Positions 39,393-49,328 of a stretch of 64,000 nucleotides of DNA are shown here, in pieces (the stretch's first letter is position 1; each line of letters opens with the position of its first letter). The DNA comes from Legionella rubrilucens (GTDB lineage: Bacteria; Pseudomonadota; Gammaproteobacteria; Legionellales; Legionellaceae). A program made the position numbers and the translations under genes. The stretch covers positions 235,125 through 299,124 of the forward strand of contig NZ_LNYT01000007.1 of assembly GCF_001468125.1 (NCBI RefSeq), written 5' to 3'. The notes under the pieces were generated by a model. It did not search any database. It was given only the letters and a program-made list of their open reading frames with translations, and was not told the DNA's origin.

Positions 39393-40178
39393 TTACTCGG
39401 TTAAATCCGACATGGAAACGGCATGATACCCTGCATCCACATGGATGACTTCGGCGGTAATGCCTGAGGCTAAATCAGAGCAGAGGAAAGCGGCGGTATT
39501 ACCCACTTCTTCCGCAGTGACATTGCGGCGCATCGGCGTAGTATTGGCATAGGCGGCCTGCATTTTTCGGAAATCCTTAATGCCTGCGGCCGCCAGTGTT
39601 TTAATGGGGCCTGCTGAGATAGCATTGACACGGATGCCTTTGGGGCCAAGGCTTGCTGCGAGATAGCGCACGGACGCTTCAAGACTGGCTTTGGCAATGC
39701 CCATGACATTGTAGTTGGGCACGGCTTTTTCTGCGCCGTAATAACTGAGTGTTAAAATCGAGCCGGTGTCAGTCATGATGGGAAGAGCGGCTTTGGCCAG
39801 GGCCACCAGGCTGTAAGCGCTGATGTCATGGGCAATGCGGAACCCCTCACGGTTTACGGATTCGACAAAATCGCCGCTGATTTGATCAGCTGGGGCAAAG
39901 GCCACGGAATGAATCACGATGTCGAGCTTATCCCATTGGTTCCCCAATTGCTCAAAAACCGCCTGGATGTCCTGATCGCTGGCCACATCGCAGGGGAATG
40001 TCAGGCTGGAACCGAATTCGGCCGCCATGGTTTCGACCCGCTCCCGTAATTTTTCATTTTGATAGGTAAAGGCCAATTGTGCGCCTTGCTCATGGAAGGC
40101 TTTGGCAATGCCGTAAGCAATCGAACGGTTACTGGCAAGGCCAACAATCAGAGCCTTTTTTCCATTTAAAAATCCCAT
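39393..40178 (-). CDS. fabI: enoyl-ACP reductase (NADH)
   Basis: Last reduction of each fatty-acid elongation cycle; target of triclosan and isoniazid-type inhibitors. The 261 residues show the short-chain dehydrogenase start [27 protein letters not shown] and the catalytic Tyr-x6-Lys in [13 protein letters not shown] near residue 155. The second of two adjacent ATG codons (40178) has the better distance to GAGGAG. Converges on the PPPY/PTAP gene; udk lies 11 bases upstream on the same strand. Confidence 0.95.
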   Translation of the reverse strand: MGFLNGKKALIVGLASNRSIAYGIAKAFHEQGAQLAFTYQNEKLRERVETMAAEFGSSLTFPCDVASDQDIQAVFEQLGNQWDKLDIVIHSVAFAPADQISGDFVESVNREGFRIAHDISAYSLVALAKAALPIMTDTGSILTLSYYGAEKAVPNYNVMGIAKASLEASVRYLAASLGPKGIRVNAISAGPIKTLAAAGIKDFRKMQAAYANTTPMRRNVTAEEVGNTAAFLCSDLASGITAEVIHVDAGYHAVSMSDLTE

Positions 40179-40189
40179 CATACACTCCT

Positions 40190-40825
40190 CTAATCTTTTT
40201 TATGAGTCGCAAGCAGTTCGCGCATCTTGGCTTGAATCATGTCGATAGCAATACGGTTTTCACCGCCGCGAGGAACAATAATATCTGCATAACGGCTTGA
40301 AGGCTCGATAAATTGCAGGTACATGGGCCTCACGGTGGTCTCATACTGATGGACCACGGATTCAAATGAACGATGCCGTTCAACCACATCCCGTTTTAAA
40401 CGGCGGGTCAAACAGACATCCAGGGGCGTTGACATGAAAATCCGGATGTCCATGATTTCACGCAGGGCCTTGTCGCTGAACAATAAAATCCCTTCCAGTA
40501 CAATGATGGCATGCTGGCCTACCTTGCGGGTTTCAGGCAAGCGGATGTGTTTGGAATGGGAGTAAATGGGAATCTCTACCGACGCGCCATCCTGCAGGCT
40601 CTTTAAATGCTGGCACAGCAGCGCATGATCAAAGGCATTCGGGTGGTCGTAGTTGATTTTTTCCCTTTCGGCTAAAGGAAGATGGCTGTTGTCTTTGTAG
40701 TAGGCATCTTCTGAAATCACAACCACTTGTTCAGAACCGAGTTCATTCACAATAGTATTGGCCAAAAGACTTTTGCCTGAGGCGGATGGACCTGAAATCC
40801 CGATGATAATCGCTTTTTTACTCAT
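40190..40825 (-). CDS. udk: uridine kinase
   Basis: Phosphorylates uridine and cytidine in pyrimidine salvage. The 211-residue length fits the family. Walker A is [14 protein letters not shown] near residue 10, the nucleoside part YYKDNSHLP follows, and the lid region [17 protein letters not shown] is present. The ATG at 40825 (MSKKAIIIG) gives the standard N-terminus; an open frame upstream to 40897 adds an unrelated leader. Just upstream of fabI on the same strand. Confidence 0.93.
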   Translation of the reverse strand: MSKKAIIIGISGPSASGKSLLANTIVNELGSEQVVVISEDAYYKDNSHLPLAEREKINYDHPNAFDHALLCQHLKSLQDGASVEIPIYSHSKHIRLPETRKVGQHAIIVLEGILLFSDKALREIMDIRIFMSTPLDVCLTRRLKRDVVERHRSFESVVHQYETTVRPMYLQFIEPSSRYADIIVPRGGENRIAIDMIQAKMRELLATHKKD

Positions 40826-40925
40826 GATCGTTTCATACTTAAATTTGTGCAAATGGTAAGCGTTTATGACGATAAATTCAATCGAAAACGTATGCAAAAA
40901 CCGGAAATTGTATTCATTTTATGCA

Positions 40926-41483
40926 TTAATCATGACGTTGCCTCTTTAATAAAACATACAAGGCTCCCGTGCCGCCATCTTTAGGTCTGGCACTATGGAA
41001 AGCCAGCACGGTGGGAATCTGTTTGAGCCAATGATTAACCAGTTTTTTTAACACGGGTGCTTCACCATGCACACCGCCTTTGCCATGAATAATCAGAATG
41101 GAACGATGCCCTGCTTCATACTGTCTTAAGATAAAGGCAAGGAGTGTTTCGCGGGCATCTTCCGTAGTTAAGCCATGTAAATCCAGTTTGGCTTGCCAAT
41201 GGATGGCACCTGTTTTTAATTCCCTGAATCGTTTGGCCGGAATGCCATGGCTTGTGTATGACAAGGTCGTGTGTGCCAATACTTCGTTGGTATAATAGCT
41301 GGACAGGCTAATCGCTGAGGGAGGCGGCATTTCACGCCGCGTCCGTTTGGGTGGTGCGGTATGATGTTGGGGTACAATGACTTCACTCACAGACTTGGCC
41401 TTACCCTTTTTTAGCGGCTTAACCGACTGCATAGCCTGACGAAACAATGCTTTGTCTTGATCAGATACCCCATCATCCGCCAT
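40926..41483 (-). CDS. Smr domain endonuclease-like protein
   Basis: A 185-residue protein with a C-terminal Smr domain like that of MutS2 and YdaL/SmrA-type DNA or RNA endonucleases. The domain begins LDLHGLTTEDARETLLAFI near residue 95, with HGKGGVHG near 128 and the closing FHSARPKDGGTGALYVLLKR. The first 90 residues are Lys- and Pro-rich and probably flexible. The ATG at 41483 is preferred because GGGGG lies eight bases upstream; the longer start at 41498 has none. Function in this organism unknown. Confidence 0.88.
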   Translation of the reverse strand: MADDGVSDQDKALFRQAMQSVKPLKKGKAKSVSEVIVPQHHTAPPKRTRREMPPPSAISLSSYYTNEVLAHTTLSYTSHGIPAKRFRELKTGAIHWQAKLDLHGLTTEDARETLLAFILRQYEAGHRSILIIHGKGGVHGEAPVLKKLVNHWLKQIPTVLAFHSARPKDGGTGALYVLLKRQRHD

Positions 41484-41624
41484 TACTAAAACCCCCATAA
41501 AAATCTATTTTAATTATACTCAATCAGACTCACAACATCACGCAGGGGATGGGAAAGGCAAGACCTGTTTTAAATTTAAACATGGCGTTGTATAATTGCT
41601 CCATCCGATCTCTTTGGAGTCTTT

Positions 41625-42716
41625 ATGCCTAATACTAATCCCTTTACTGTGGTTGAGCTAAACCTATCCTCTTCAAAAAAGAGCGATGTATCGCAAGACC
41701 TGCCCTATTTTGAACTCATTAACAGGAGTCAAACCCATGGGAGTGTAAGGACTGAGTCAGAAAGCCTGCCCCCTTATTTTGAATCGCCTGAAGATGACCA
41801 AGCCACCGCATTATCGTATGGCAAACCTGAAAAAAAAGAAGTCGACATTGAGCTGATAGTAACTGATGAGGGGTATGACCCAAAAACCAAGGTAAAAATT
41901 GGCTCCGGTGCCTATTCTTTAGTGTATAAAATACAGAACGCCAAAACCAGCAAGTGGGCAGCCATCAAAGAATTTGATGAGGATAAAACCGTCGAAAATG
42001 ATGCAAAAATCTTAAAGACGCTCACTCATAAAAAGAAAGCAACAGCGCTTGAAGGAAAGTATACCGTCGATTTTCTGGACCGTATTGGGCTTGAGGGTAA
42101 ATTTTACCTGGTAATGGAATACATGCCGCAAGGTGATCTGGAAGGGTTTCTTAGTAATTTTAAAGCGATTCCCAAGAAAAACTGGGGTGCTTATTGGAAA
42201 ATCGCTTATCCAATCATGCTTCATTGCCTCAAAGGGCTGGATTTTATTCACAGTATGGGCATAGCTCATCGGGACATCAAACCGCCGAATATCCTGTTAA
42301 CAGCAACGTACGAACCGAAATTCTGTGACTTTGGTCTGGCGGGAAAATTGGGCAATCCAGCAGAGGCCGTTGGGTCGCCACTTTACTGTGCCCCCGAAAT
42401 TGTCGAATTGCACAGACGAAGTCAGCAAAGCAGAGGGGCAAAAGCGTCAGTCGTCGGTGACTTGAAAGTGGAAGCCAGTGCCGATTACTTTGCCTTGAGC
42501 CTGACTTTCTGGGAATTGGCCGCTCGCGACGAAGTGTATGAAGGCGACATGGAACAATTATACCAAAATCGAGTGGTTAAGGGTGAGCGTTATGACTTGC
42601 CCGAAAATTGCCCGGTGAAGGTTTCCACCATCATCCAGTCTTTATGGTATCAGGATCCTGCCAAGCGGCATATACCAACTGGTCTTGATGAACAAAAAGA
42701 CTTGTCTCCCAAATAA
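41625..42716 (+). CDS. eukaryotic-like Ser/Thr protein kinase 1, candidate effector
   Basis: A 363-residue soluble kinase. After a low-complexity N-terminus of about 85 residues the kinase fold is complete: glycine loop IGSGAYSLVYKI (92-103), Lys115 in WAAIKEF, HRDIKPPN (215-222), DFG (235-237) and APE (256-258). Between APE and the next helix is an insert rich in Gln, Arg and Ala. No signal peptide or membrane helix. It resembles the LegK family of Legionella kinases in style, not assignably to one. The leader TTTGGAGTCTTT before the ATG is repeated before the second kinase, so the pair arose by duplication. Confidence 0.85.
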   Translation: MPNTNPFTVVELNLSSSKKSDVSQDLPYFELINRSQTHGSVRTESESLPPYFESPEDDQATALSYGKPEKKEVDIELIVTDEGYDPKTKVKIGSGAYSLVYKIQNAKTSKWAAIKEFDEDKTVENDAKILKTLTHKKKATALEGKYTVDFLDRIGLEGKFYLVMEYMPQGDLEGFLSNFKAIPKKNWGAYWKIAYPIMLHCLKGLDFIHSMGIAHRDIKPPNILLTATYEPKFCDFGLAGKLGNPAEAVGSPLYCAPEIVELHRRSQQSRGAKASVVGDLKVEASADYFALSLTFWELAARDEVYEGDMEQLYQNRVVKGERYDLPENCPVKVSTIIQSLWYQDPAKRHIPTGLDEQKDLSPK

Positions 42717-42746
42717 CTTAACCGACGCTATTGTTTCAATCTCGAT

Positions 42747-42770
42747 ACGCCGCGGCTTTGCCCGCGGCAG
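42747..42770. repeat. GCCGCGG/CCGCGGC palindrome between the kinase genes
   Basis: GCCGCGG and its inverse flank a 6-base loop in the 230-base gap between the kinase genes. A similar element (CTGCCGCGG-TTTAG-CCGCGGCAG) lies at 51042-51064. They look like one dispersed repeat family. Confidence 0.6.
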
Positions 42771-42946
42771 CCCATTCAAAATCAGCCGATGAGGCTGGAC
42801 TTAAACATCGATGCGAGTCCGCTACCGAGAGAGCATCATCTGTGTTTAATAATTCGTTAATGTGTTTATTATAAAATTCATAAGTTGTAATTTCGATCAA
42901 ATACGATCCCTTGGCCATACCAGGTCTGTCTTATTTTGGAGTCTTT

Positions 42947-43981
42947 ATGCCCAATACTCAACAGAACTTAAATGAAGCAATTCATGCTTTTTCAAAGGAG
43001 AACGAGGCCAGCGCTCCCATCGAAGTGTCAGGCGGCAATAAAGGGAAAGAGACCAATCAAATGCCGGCTGACAAGTCAGAAAAAACAGACGGTGAAGATG
43101 AGCTGATTGACTGCAGTACAGAGTATAAACCGGAAACCAAGACCAAAATTGGTATGGGCGCCTTTTCTGTTGTCTACAAAATACAACACACCGAGGCTAA
43201 TCGTTGGATAGCCATTAAGAAAATCGATGATGAAAGCGTCGTCAATGAGGTGCAGGTTTTAAAAGAACTCACCCGACAGAAAAATAAAACCCCGCTGGCA
43301 GGAAATTACATCATTGATTTAGTGGGAAAACTAACCCTGAAAAAACAGGTCTACCTGGCTATGGAATATGCTCCGAAAGGTAATCTCGACGCGTTTTTTA
43401 AAAATCATAAACAGATTCCTGTGACGTCATGGGAAGCCTATTGGAAAATAAGCTATCCCATCGTTGTGCAATGCATTAAAGGCATGCAATTCCTACATAA
43501 CGCCGGGTATGCCCATTGGGATATTAAACCTCAAAACATTCTGTTAATGTCAACGTTTGAACCGAAGTTCTGTGACTTTGGCTTAACGAAAGCCATTGGC
43601 AGTCAGGTCGAACAGGTGGGATCGCCGAGTTACTGTGCCCCTGAATTGTTGGAGTTTTTACAAAAAGAATCCTTAAAGGAAAACCGGGTCGAAGGGCAGG
43701 AGAAGCCCCTCACTCATTCGTTGAAAGTGACGCGGGCCGGCGATTATTTTGCATTCGGTATTACCTTTTGGGAATTGGCCGCCCGCAAGGAAGCCCCGGA
43801 AAACGACTTGACTGAATTGGTTGAAAACAGAGTGAATAAGGCTGCGCGTTATGGTATTCCCGAATCCTGTCCTGTCAAAGTAGCCACGGTCATTCAATCC
43901 TTATGGCATCAGGATCCAACAAAACGACGCTTGCCGGATACCATGGAATTGGAAGAAGTGAGCATAACCCCCTCATTGTAA
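42947..43981 (+). CDS. eukaryotic-like Ser/Thr protein kinase 2, HWD variant
   Basis: A 344-residue paralogue of the preceding kinase (shared MPNT start, leader and many stretches such as PKFCDFGL and TFWELAAR). Glycine loop IGMGAFSVVYKI (68-79), Lys91, DFG (210-212) and APE (231-233) are intact. The catalytic loop reads HWDIKPQN (190-197): the Asp is kept but Arg of HRD is Trp, so control by activation-loop phosphorylation is probably lost and it behaves as a non-RD kinase. The ATG at 42947 is set by the leader shared with kinase 1. Candidate effector; activity uncertain. Confidence 0.83.
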   Translation: MPNTQQNLNEAIHAFSKENEASAPIEVSGGNKGKETNQMPADKSEKTDGEDELIDCSTEYKPETKTKIGMGAFSVVYKIQHTEANRWIAIKKIDDESVVNEVQVLKELTRQKNKTPLAGNYIIDLVGKLTLKKQVYLAMEYAPKGNLDAFFKNHKQIPVTSWEAYWKISYPIVVQCIKGMQFLHNAGYAHWDIKPQNILLMSTFEPKFCDFGLTKAIGSQVEQVGSPSYCAPELLEFLQKESLKENRVEGQEKPLTHSLKVTRAGDYFAFGITFWELAARKEAPENDLTELVENRVNKAARYGIPESCPVKVATVIQSLWHQDPTKRRLPDTMELEEVSITPSL

Positions 43982-44146
43982 GAGAGCGTTCGTTAAACGG
44001 TTTCAGGTAAACAGCTGGCCTTAGTCGCTGGTTATACTGCCACAGGCCGTGGCGTGTGCTTTTTCTCGACGGGCACTAACAGAATATGGTTTAATTGACG
44101 CACAATTTAGGATAATTCTGCGCAATTAATTAACCATAAGGTACCT

Positions 44147-45061
44147 ATGACTGCTCTGACTTTACCAGACACTTCCGAGTTGGTGACGATTCTTGATTTC
44201 ATTCGCTTTGGCGTCACCCAGGCGAATGCGCACGATCTGTATTATGGCCATGGCACCGACAACGCCTGGGATGAAATGGTTGCCCTGGTGCTTGGCGGCT
44301 TGCAACTGCCGCCTGATTTCGATAGCCAATTCTGGCTGGCACGATTAACTCAATCAGAAAAAACGCAGTTGACCGAGCTATTGACACGCCGAATTATCGA
44401 TCGCGTCCCGGTGCCTTATTTAATTCAGCACATGACGTTTTGCGATTTGCCTTTTTATGTGGACGAGCGGGTGCTTATTCCGCGTTCGCCCATTGCTGAA
44501 TTAATCAATCACCAATTTTCTCCCTGGATTGACAGTTCCAAGGTACATCGCATCCTCGATTTATGCACCGGCAGCGGCTGCATTGCGATTGCCTGTTGCT
44601 ATGCTTTTCCCGAAGCGGAAGTCGATGCAGTGGACTTGTCCGAAGACGCACTGGCAGTGGCTGCCATCAATCAGGATAGTCATGCGCTTCATGAATCGCT
44701 CTGCCTCATTCAATCCGATTGTTGGGAAAACGTGCCCGCCGTCCGCTACGACATCATTGTGTCCAATCCTCCCTATGTGGGTGAGGAGGAAATGCAGACC
44801 TTGCCGCAGGAATACCGCCATGAACCCGTGATGGCGCTCGAAGCGGCTAACAATGGCCTGGCTCTGGTTGAAAAAATACTGGCCAATGCCCATCATTACC
44901 TGACCGACCATGGCATTTTGGTCGTTGAAGTGGGTAACAGCGAGGAAGCGCTCTGTGACGCCTTTCCTGATCTGGAATTCACCTGGCTTGAATTTGAGAA
45001 TGGCGGCCAGGGGGTTTTCCTGCTGACTCAGACCCAGCTTAAGCGCTATTTTGGCAAATAA
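44147..45061 (+). CDS. prmB: ribosomal protein L3 glutamine methyltransferase
   Basis: SAM-dependent N5-glutamine methyltransferase, 304 residues. The SAM motif ILDLCTGSGCIAIACC is near residue 143 and the catalytic NPPY motif near 207 in IVSNPPYVGEEEM. The long N-terminal helical domain with VPYLIQHMTFCDLPFYVDERVLIPRSP favours PrmB over PrmC. aroC follows 12 bases later, an order conserved in gammaproteobacteria (prmB-aroC). Confidence 0.93.
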   Translation: MTALTLPDTSELVTILDFIRFGVTQANAHDLYYGHGTDNAWDEMVALVLGGLQLPPDFDSQFWLARLTQSEKTQLTELLTRRIIDRVPVPYLIQHMTFCDLPFYVDERVLIPRSPIAELINHQFSPWIDSSKVHRILDLCTGSGCIAIACCYAFPEAEVDAVDLSEDALAVAAINQDSHALHESLCLIQSDCWENVPAVRYDIIVSNPPYVGEEEMQTLPQEYRHEPVMALEAANNGLALVEKILANAHHYLTDHGILVVEVGNSEEALCDAFPDLEFTWLEFENGGQGVFLLTQTQLKRYFGK

Positions 45062-45073
45062 AGGAAAGCAATC

Positions 45074-46132
45074 ATGAGCGGAAATACCTTTGGCCGCCTG
45101 TTTCGAGTGACGACGTTTGGCGAAAGCCACGGTAAGGCGTTAGGTTGTATCGTCGATGGCTGCCCTCCCGGTCTTGCCTTAAGTGAAGAGGCCCTGCAGC
45201 CTTTTCTGGATAAACGAAAACCCGGCCAATCCAGATACACTACGCAACGGCGCGAGGCTGATGCCGTGGAGATTCTGTCCGGTGTATTTGAAGGAGTGAC
45301 CACCGGCACGCCCATTGCCTTGCTGATTCGCAACCAGGATCAGCGCAGCAGTGACTATGAAGAAATAAAGCATGTCTTTCGTCCGGGTCATGCTGATTAC
45401 ACTTACCACCACAAGTACGGCCATCGCGACCACCGTGGCGGCGGGCGTTCTTCCGCGCGGGAAACCGCGGCGCGCGTGGCGGCAGGCGCTATTGCCCGTT
45501 TGTATTTAAAGCAGGAGGCGGGGATTGAAATCATCGGTTACCTGCAGCAGATGGGTGAGTTGATCCTCGATTTTGTCGATGAAAAAGAAATCGATCGCAA
45601 TGCTTTTTTTTGCCCGAACGCGCATCAGCTTGATGCGCTGGCCCATACCATTGATCAATTACGGCGGGAAGGGGATTCCATTGGCGCCCGTGTGCATGTC
45701 ATGGCTAGAAACATGCCGGTGGGTCTGGGTGATCCGGTTTTTGATAAACTCGATGCGACGCTCGCCGCCGCCATGATGTCGATTAATGCAGTGAAAGGGG
45801 TTGAAATTGGTTCGGGATTTGCCGTGGTTACTCAAAAGGGTAGTGAGCATCGCGATGAAATGGATAAAACCGGTTTTTTGAGCAACCATGCCGGCGGGAT
45901 TTTAGGCGGTATCTCCACCGGGCAGAACCTCGAGGTCAGCCTGGCCCTGAAACCAACCTCGAGCATTATTAAACCGGGTAAAACATTAACTACAGCGGGG
46001 GAAGAAGTCACTGTCGTTACTAAAGGCCGCCATGATCCCTGTGTGGGCATTCGTGCCGTTCCAATTGCAGAAGCGATGATGGCATTAGTTATCATGGATC
46101 ATTATTTGCGTCATAAAGCGCAGAATCGCTAA
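45074..46132 (+). CDS. aroC: chorismate synthase
   Basis: Last step of the shikimate pathway, FMN-dependent. The 352-residue protein shows the three family signatures: [33 protein letters not shown] near 120 and [11 protein letters not shown] near 280. Operon with prmB; asd is 81 bases downstream. Confidence 0.96.
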   Translation: MSGNTFGRLFRVTTFGESHGKALGCIVDGCPPGLALSEEALQPFLDKRKPGQSRYTTQRREADAVEILSGVFEGVTTGTPIALLIRNQDQRSSDYEEIKHVFRPGHADYTYHHKYGHRDHRGGGRSSARETAARVAAGAIARLYLKQEAGIEIIGYLQQMGELILDFVDEKEIDRNAFFCPNAHQLDALAHTIDQLRREGDSIGARVHVMARNMPVGLGDPVFDKLDATLAAAMMSINAVKGVEIGSGFAVVTQKGSEHRDEMDKTGFLSNHAGGILGGISTGQNLEVSLALKPTSSIIKPGKTLTTAGEEVTVVTKGRHDPCVGIRAVPIAEAMMALVIMDHYLRHKAQNR

Positions 46133-46213
46133 TCAAGGCATTTTATGAAACCTTGACGCGGCGATGAACTTTCCCCAAGATTTGAAGACAACAAAACAAT
46201 GAAAGAGGTTATT

Positions 46214-47236
46214 ATGAGCAGACGGCTGAATGTGGCAATCGTGGGGGCAACAGGCGCTGTGGGTGAAACATTCCTGACGGTGCTTCAGGAACGTGATTTT
46301 CCCGTGGATAAGTTGTATCCCCTTGCCAGTGAGCGTTCAGCAGGAAAAACGGTGCAATTTAATAACCGTGAACTGGAGGTGCTGAATCTCGCTGATTTTG
46401 ATTTTTCAGGGGTGGACATTGGTTTATTCTCAGCTGGCGGTTCGGTGTCTAAACAGTATGCGCCCATCGCTGCCGCTGCAGGCTGCGTTGTCGTCGACAA
46501 CACCTCCTGTTTCCGTTACGACCAGGATATCCCGCTGGTGGTTCCGGAAGTCAATGCTCATCGCATCAGCGAATACACCCAGCGCGGCATTATCGCCAAT
46601 CCCAATTGTTCAACCATTCAGATGGTTGTGGCATTGAAACCGCTACAGGATGCCGTGGGAATCAAGCGCATCAATGTCGTCACGTATCAGGCGGTTTCCG
46701 GTACAGGCAAAAAAGCAATCAGTGAGCTAATCCGCCAAACCGGCGAGTTATTGAATGGCCGTCCGGTGGATGCCCTGGTTTATCCACACCAGATTGCCTT
46801 TAATGTCCTGCCGCACATTGATGAATTTCTCGAAAACGGCTACACCCGTGAAGAAATGAAAATGGTTTGGGAAACCAAAAAAATCATGGAAGATGACAGC
46901 ATTCTGGTGAACCCCACCACGGTCAGGGTTCCGGTTCTCTATGGGCATTCCGAAGCCATTCATCTTGAATTAAAAAAACCGCTGAGCGCAACCGAAGCAC
47001 GCAAACTGTTGGCCAAAGCGCCTGGGGTCAAAGTGGTGGATGATCCCGCCAAGTTGCTTTACCCGACGCCCTTTACCCATGCTATCGGAAAGGATGAGGT
47101 GTTTGTGGGACGCATACGGGAAGACATTACGGATCCCTGCGGCTTGAATTTATGGGTCGTCGCTGACAACATCCGCAAAGGAGCGGCTACCAATGCTGTA
47201 CAGATTGCTGAAATACTGCAACGTGAGTATTTATAA
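46214..47236 (+). CDS. asd: aspartate-semialdehyde dehydrogenase
   Basis: Second step of the aspartate pathway toward lysine, diaminopimelate, methionine and threonine. The 340 residues show VAIVGATGAVG at the NADP site and the catalytic Cys in IANPNCSTIQM near residue 131. His of the substrate pocket is in the C-terminal half. The ATG at 46214 is preferred to that at 46199 because GAGG lies six bases upstream. Followed at 15 bases by the IPT/TIG gene and then ankH; the three may be co-transcribed. Confidence 0.95.
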   Translation: MSRRLNVAIVGATGAVGETFLTVLQERDFPVDKLYPLASERSAGKTVQFNNRELEVLNLADFDFSGVDIGLFSAGGSVSKQYAPIAAAAGCVVVDNTSCFRYDQDIPLVVPEVNAHRISEYTQRGIIANPNCSTIQMVVALKPLQDAVGIKRINVVTYQAVSGTGKKAISELIRQTGELLNGRPVDALVYPHQIAFNVLPHIDEFLENGYTREEMKMVWETKKIMEDDSILVNPTTVRVPVLYGHSEAIHLELKKPLSATEARKLLAKAPGVKVVDDPAKLLYPTPFTHAIGKDEVFVGRIREDITDPCGLNLWVVADNIRKGAATNAVQIAEILQREYL

Positions 47237-47251
47237 TTTATACTGTGTAGT

Positions 47252-47905
47252 ATGAGTACTAAACCCAAAATCCCTAACGCCTTCACTGGCCGTATGGCGG
47301 CCGGGATTACCGTATCTCCTGACCTGGGTACGTTGGCTGGCGGTACGGAAGTCACGATTACCGGTCCCAATTTAAGCGCTGCCATCGGGGTAACCTTTGG
47401 CGGCAAGGCCGCCATGCGTTTTAAATTGGTCAATCCAACCACGGTAACGGCCCTCACTCCCTCTGGACGCGGTATTGTTGATGTGGTGGTGGTGACCCGC
47501 CATGGCAATATCGTTCATCATGATGCGTTTACGTACAGTGAGTTACCGGAGGTCAAGCGTTCAGGGTCCTATCTTGCCGATGAAACCGGCAGCATGGAAC
47601 GTAAACGCCGTTTGATGGAGCAGGAAGGGCATCGCCAACTGGCCAGAGTCCATGCGCGTGAGCATCCGGATGAACAGCCCTCCAACGCGCCGGAAGGGGA
47701 ATTGCAAAATTCCATACAACAACATCCCTGGCTGGATGCCCAGCGTTTTGATGGGATTGATCCGAATTTGAATCCGGAACCGCCGCTCAATACTGAAGCC
47801 CGCCGCGAATTTGACAATGAACGGCGAGAGCAGGAAATGGAGAAACAGTTGCGCTTGGGGAATATGCCCAAATTCACGACCGCACCCAAACCACAGGGAC
47901 CTTAA
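47252..47905 (+). CDS. IPT/TIG domain protein upstream of ankH
   Basis: A 217-residue protein. Residues about 18-95 form an immunoglobulin-like IPT/TIG domain (SPDLGTLAGGTEVTITGPNL, then VTFGGKAA and VTALTPSGRGIVDVVVVT). The remaining 120 residues are charged, Gln/Glu/Arg-rich and probably extended, with DIDP-like and PPLNTEARREFDNERREQEME segments. No signal peptide. It ends 3 bases before ankH and starts 15 bases after asd, so it is most likely translated with ankH. Role unknown; could be a partner of AnkH or of secretion. Confidence 0.75.
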   Translation: MSTKPKIPNAFTGRMAAGITVSPDLGTLAGGTEVTITGPNLSAAIGVTFGGKAAMRFKLVNPTTVTALTPSGRGIVDVVVVTRHGNIVHHDAFTYSELPEVKRSGSYLADETGSMERKRRLMEQEGHRQLARVHAREHPDEQPSNAPEGELQNSIQQHPWLDAQRFDGIDPNLNPEPPLNTEARREFDNERREQEMEKQLRLGNMPKFTTAPKPQGP

Positions 47906-47908
47906 TCC

Positions 47909-49324
47909 ATGACCATCGCCAATGACATTATCAGTTGCCGTATGCCTGATTTTGAGCATTACCTGCGATTGGGCGAATCACTCGATGACATCGATGAGTA
48001 CGGTTTCACGCCCTTGATTGAATGCGCCATTACTCGTCAGCCTGCTATTGCCGAGCAGTTAATCAACCGGGGTGTGAATGTCAATAAATCGGATGTGACT
48101 GGCCGGACACCCCTTCACTGGGCTGTTGATAACCAGGATATCGAACTGGCCCGGCTGCTGCTTGAACATCAGGCTGATCCCAATGCCTATACCCACTCCG
48201 GGCTTTCGGTGCTGGTTTATCCTGTTCTTCGTGGTCAGGACACGTTAAAACATTTACTGTACCAATACGGCGCCAAACTGGATTTTGCCCTCGATTTCAT
48301 TCACGGCAAGCTGCTTGGCCATCGTTATGAATTAAAGGGCGATGTCGACATTGTCAATGCCAAAGGCGAGTTTATTGAACTTGATTACGAAGGCTTTATC
48401 CTTGAGTTTACTGTTGCAGTCATTAAAGATTCGTTGCGTCGTTTTACCAGCAGCTATTCTACCCGCCATTTACGGGAACATTTTCCTTTTTTACATGAAA
48501 TCATGGATGCTTTGGGCACTGCGGCAGAATTGCTTAAATTTCAGCATCATCCTCACCTGCAGGAAGAGCAGCTTCGTCAGATTGACCGCTTAAGGCAGGT
48601 CCCCCTGCTAATTCTACCCGCTGCAAGCCGGGGGCATGCCATGGCCTTTATTCGTTATGACCAATGGTGGGCTAAAATTGATCGGGGTGAGAACAGCCTG
48701 AAAGAGGGCAGTGTCAATATTTACCGCATCACCCGGCCAGACGCCTTTAATCTGGCATTCCTTAGGGAATTTCTCTACCGCAAACAGAGTCGCAGGTATT
48801 TTCATCAGACCATCAATCAGCAACTGGGATTGGTGCCGGTGGCACAAATGCCCATTAGCTCACAAATCAGCGGCAACTGCTCGTGGGCCAATGTTCAATC
48901 CGTCGTTGCTGTTGGTTACGCCCTGCAGAAAATGGCTCTAAACGGGCGCCTGGATGACGAAGAAGCCATGAGTCTTTATGATACCTGGGTCGAGTGGGAC
49001 AAAGACCGAGCGCTTGATGAATGCGTTCATCGCTTTTACCTTGCCGATCCTGTTCGCAAAGCCAGCTTTGCCGCGATGTTGGGCGCCGTGCTTTTTCAGT
49101 CCTGTGATCACAGCCAGGCCCATCACATTGTCCGCGCTGAAAAAATATTAACCATCCTCAATCTACCGGAGTATTATTATATATTGCAAAGTTATCTCGA
49201 AACCTATTGCATCAAACGCTTAACCCGTCGCGGCAATAACCTGCTGAAACTTCTGGATGACTGCGGTATTAATCCCAATATTGGCGTCACGCCGATTGCA
49301 ACGGGATTGGAGGATTCAAATTAA
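47909..49324 (+). CDS. ankH: ankyrin repeat effector, AnkH/LegA3-like
   Basis: A 471-residue protein with ankyrin repeats from about 30 to 130 (EYGFTPLIECAI, TGRTPLHWAVDNQDIELARLL) and a C-terminal part with a protease-like arrangement: His243 in RGHAMAFIRY, Asp258 in WWAKIDRGE, Gln319 and Cys324 in QISGNCSWAN. The order H-D-Q-C and the Q-x4-C spacing recall clan CE cysteine proteases. AnkH of L. pneumophila has ankyrin repeats joined to a cysteine-protease-like domain and is among the few effectors conserved across the genus, which fits length and layout here. Assignment from memory of the family, not from a search. Confidence 0.75.
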   Translation: MTIANDIISCRMPDFEHYLRLGESLDDIDEYGFTPLIECAITRQPAIAEQLINRGVNVNKSDVTGRTPLHWAVDNQDIELARLLLEHQADPNAYTHSGLSVLVYPVLRGQDTLKHLLYQYGAKLDFALDFIHGKLLGHRYELKGDVDIVNAKGEFIELDYEGFILEFTVAVIKDSLRRFTSSYSTRHLREHFPFLHEIMDALGTAAELLKFQHHPHLQEEQLRQIDRLRQVPLLILPAASRGHAMAFIRYDQWWAKIDRGENSLKEGSVNIYRITRPDAFNLAFLREFLYRKQSRRYFHQTINQQLGLVPVAQMPISSQISGNCSWANVQSVVAVGYALQKMALNGRLDDEEAMSLYDTWVEWDKDRALDECVHRFYLADPVRKASFAAMLGAVLFQSCDHSQAHHIVRAEKILTILNLPEYYYILQSYLETYCIKRLTRRGNNLLKLLDDCGINPNIGVTPIATGLEDSN

Positions 49325-49328
49325 GAAA

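Noticed and set aside
41764-41790. PPxY motif in the N-terminus of kinase 1
   Set aside because: The sequence is LPPYF; Tyr follows the two Pro directly, so the x position is missing.
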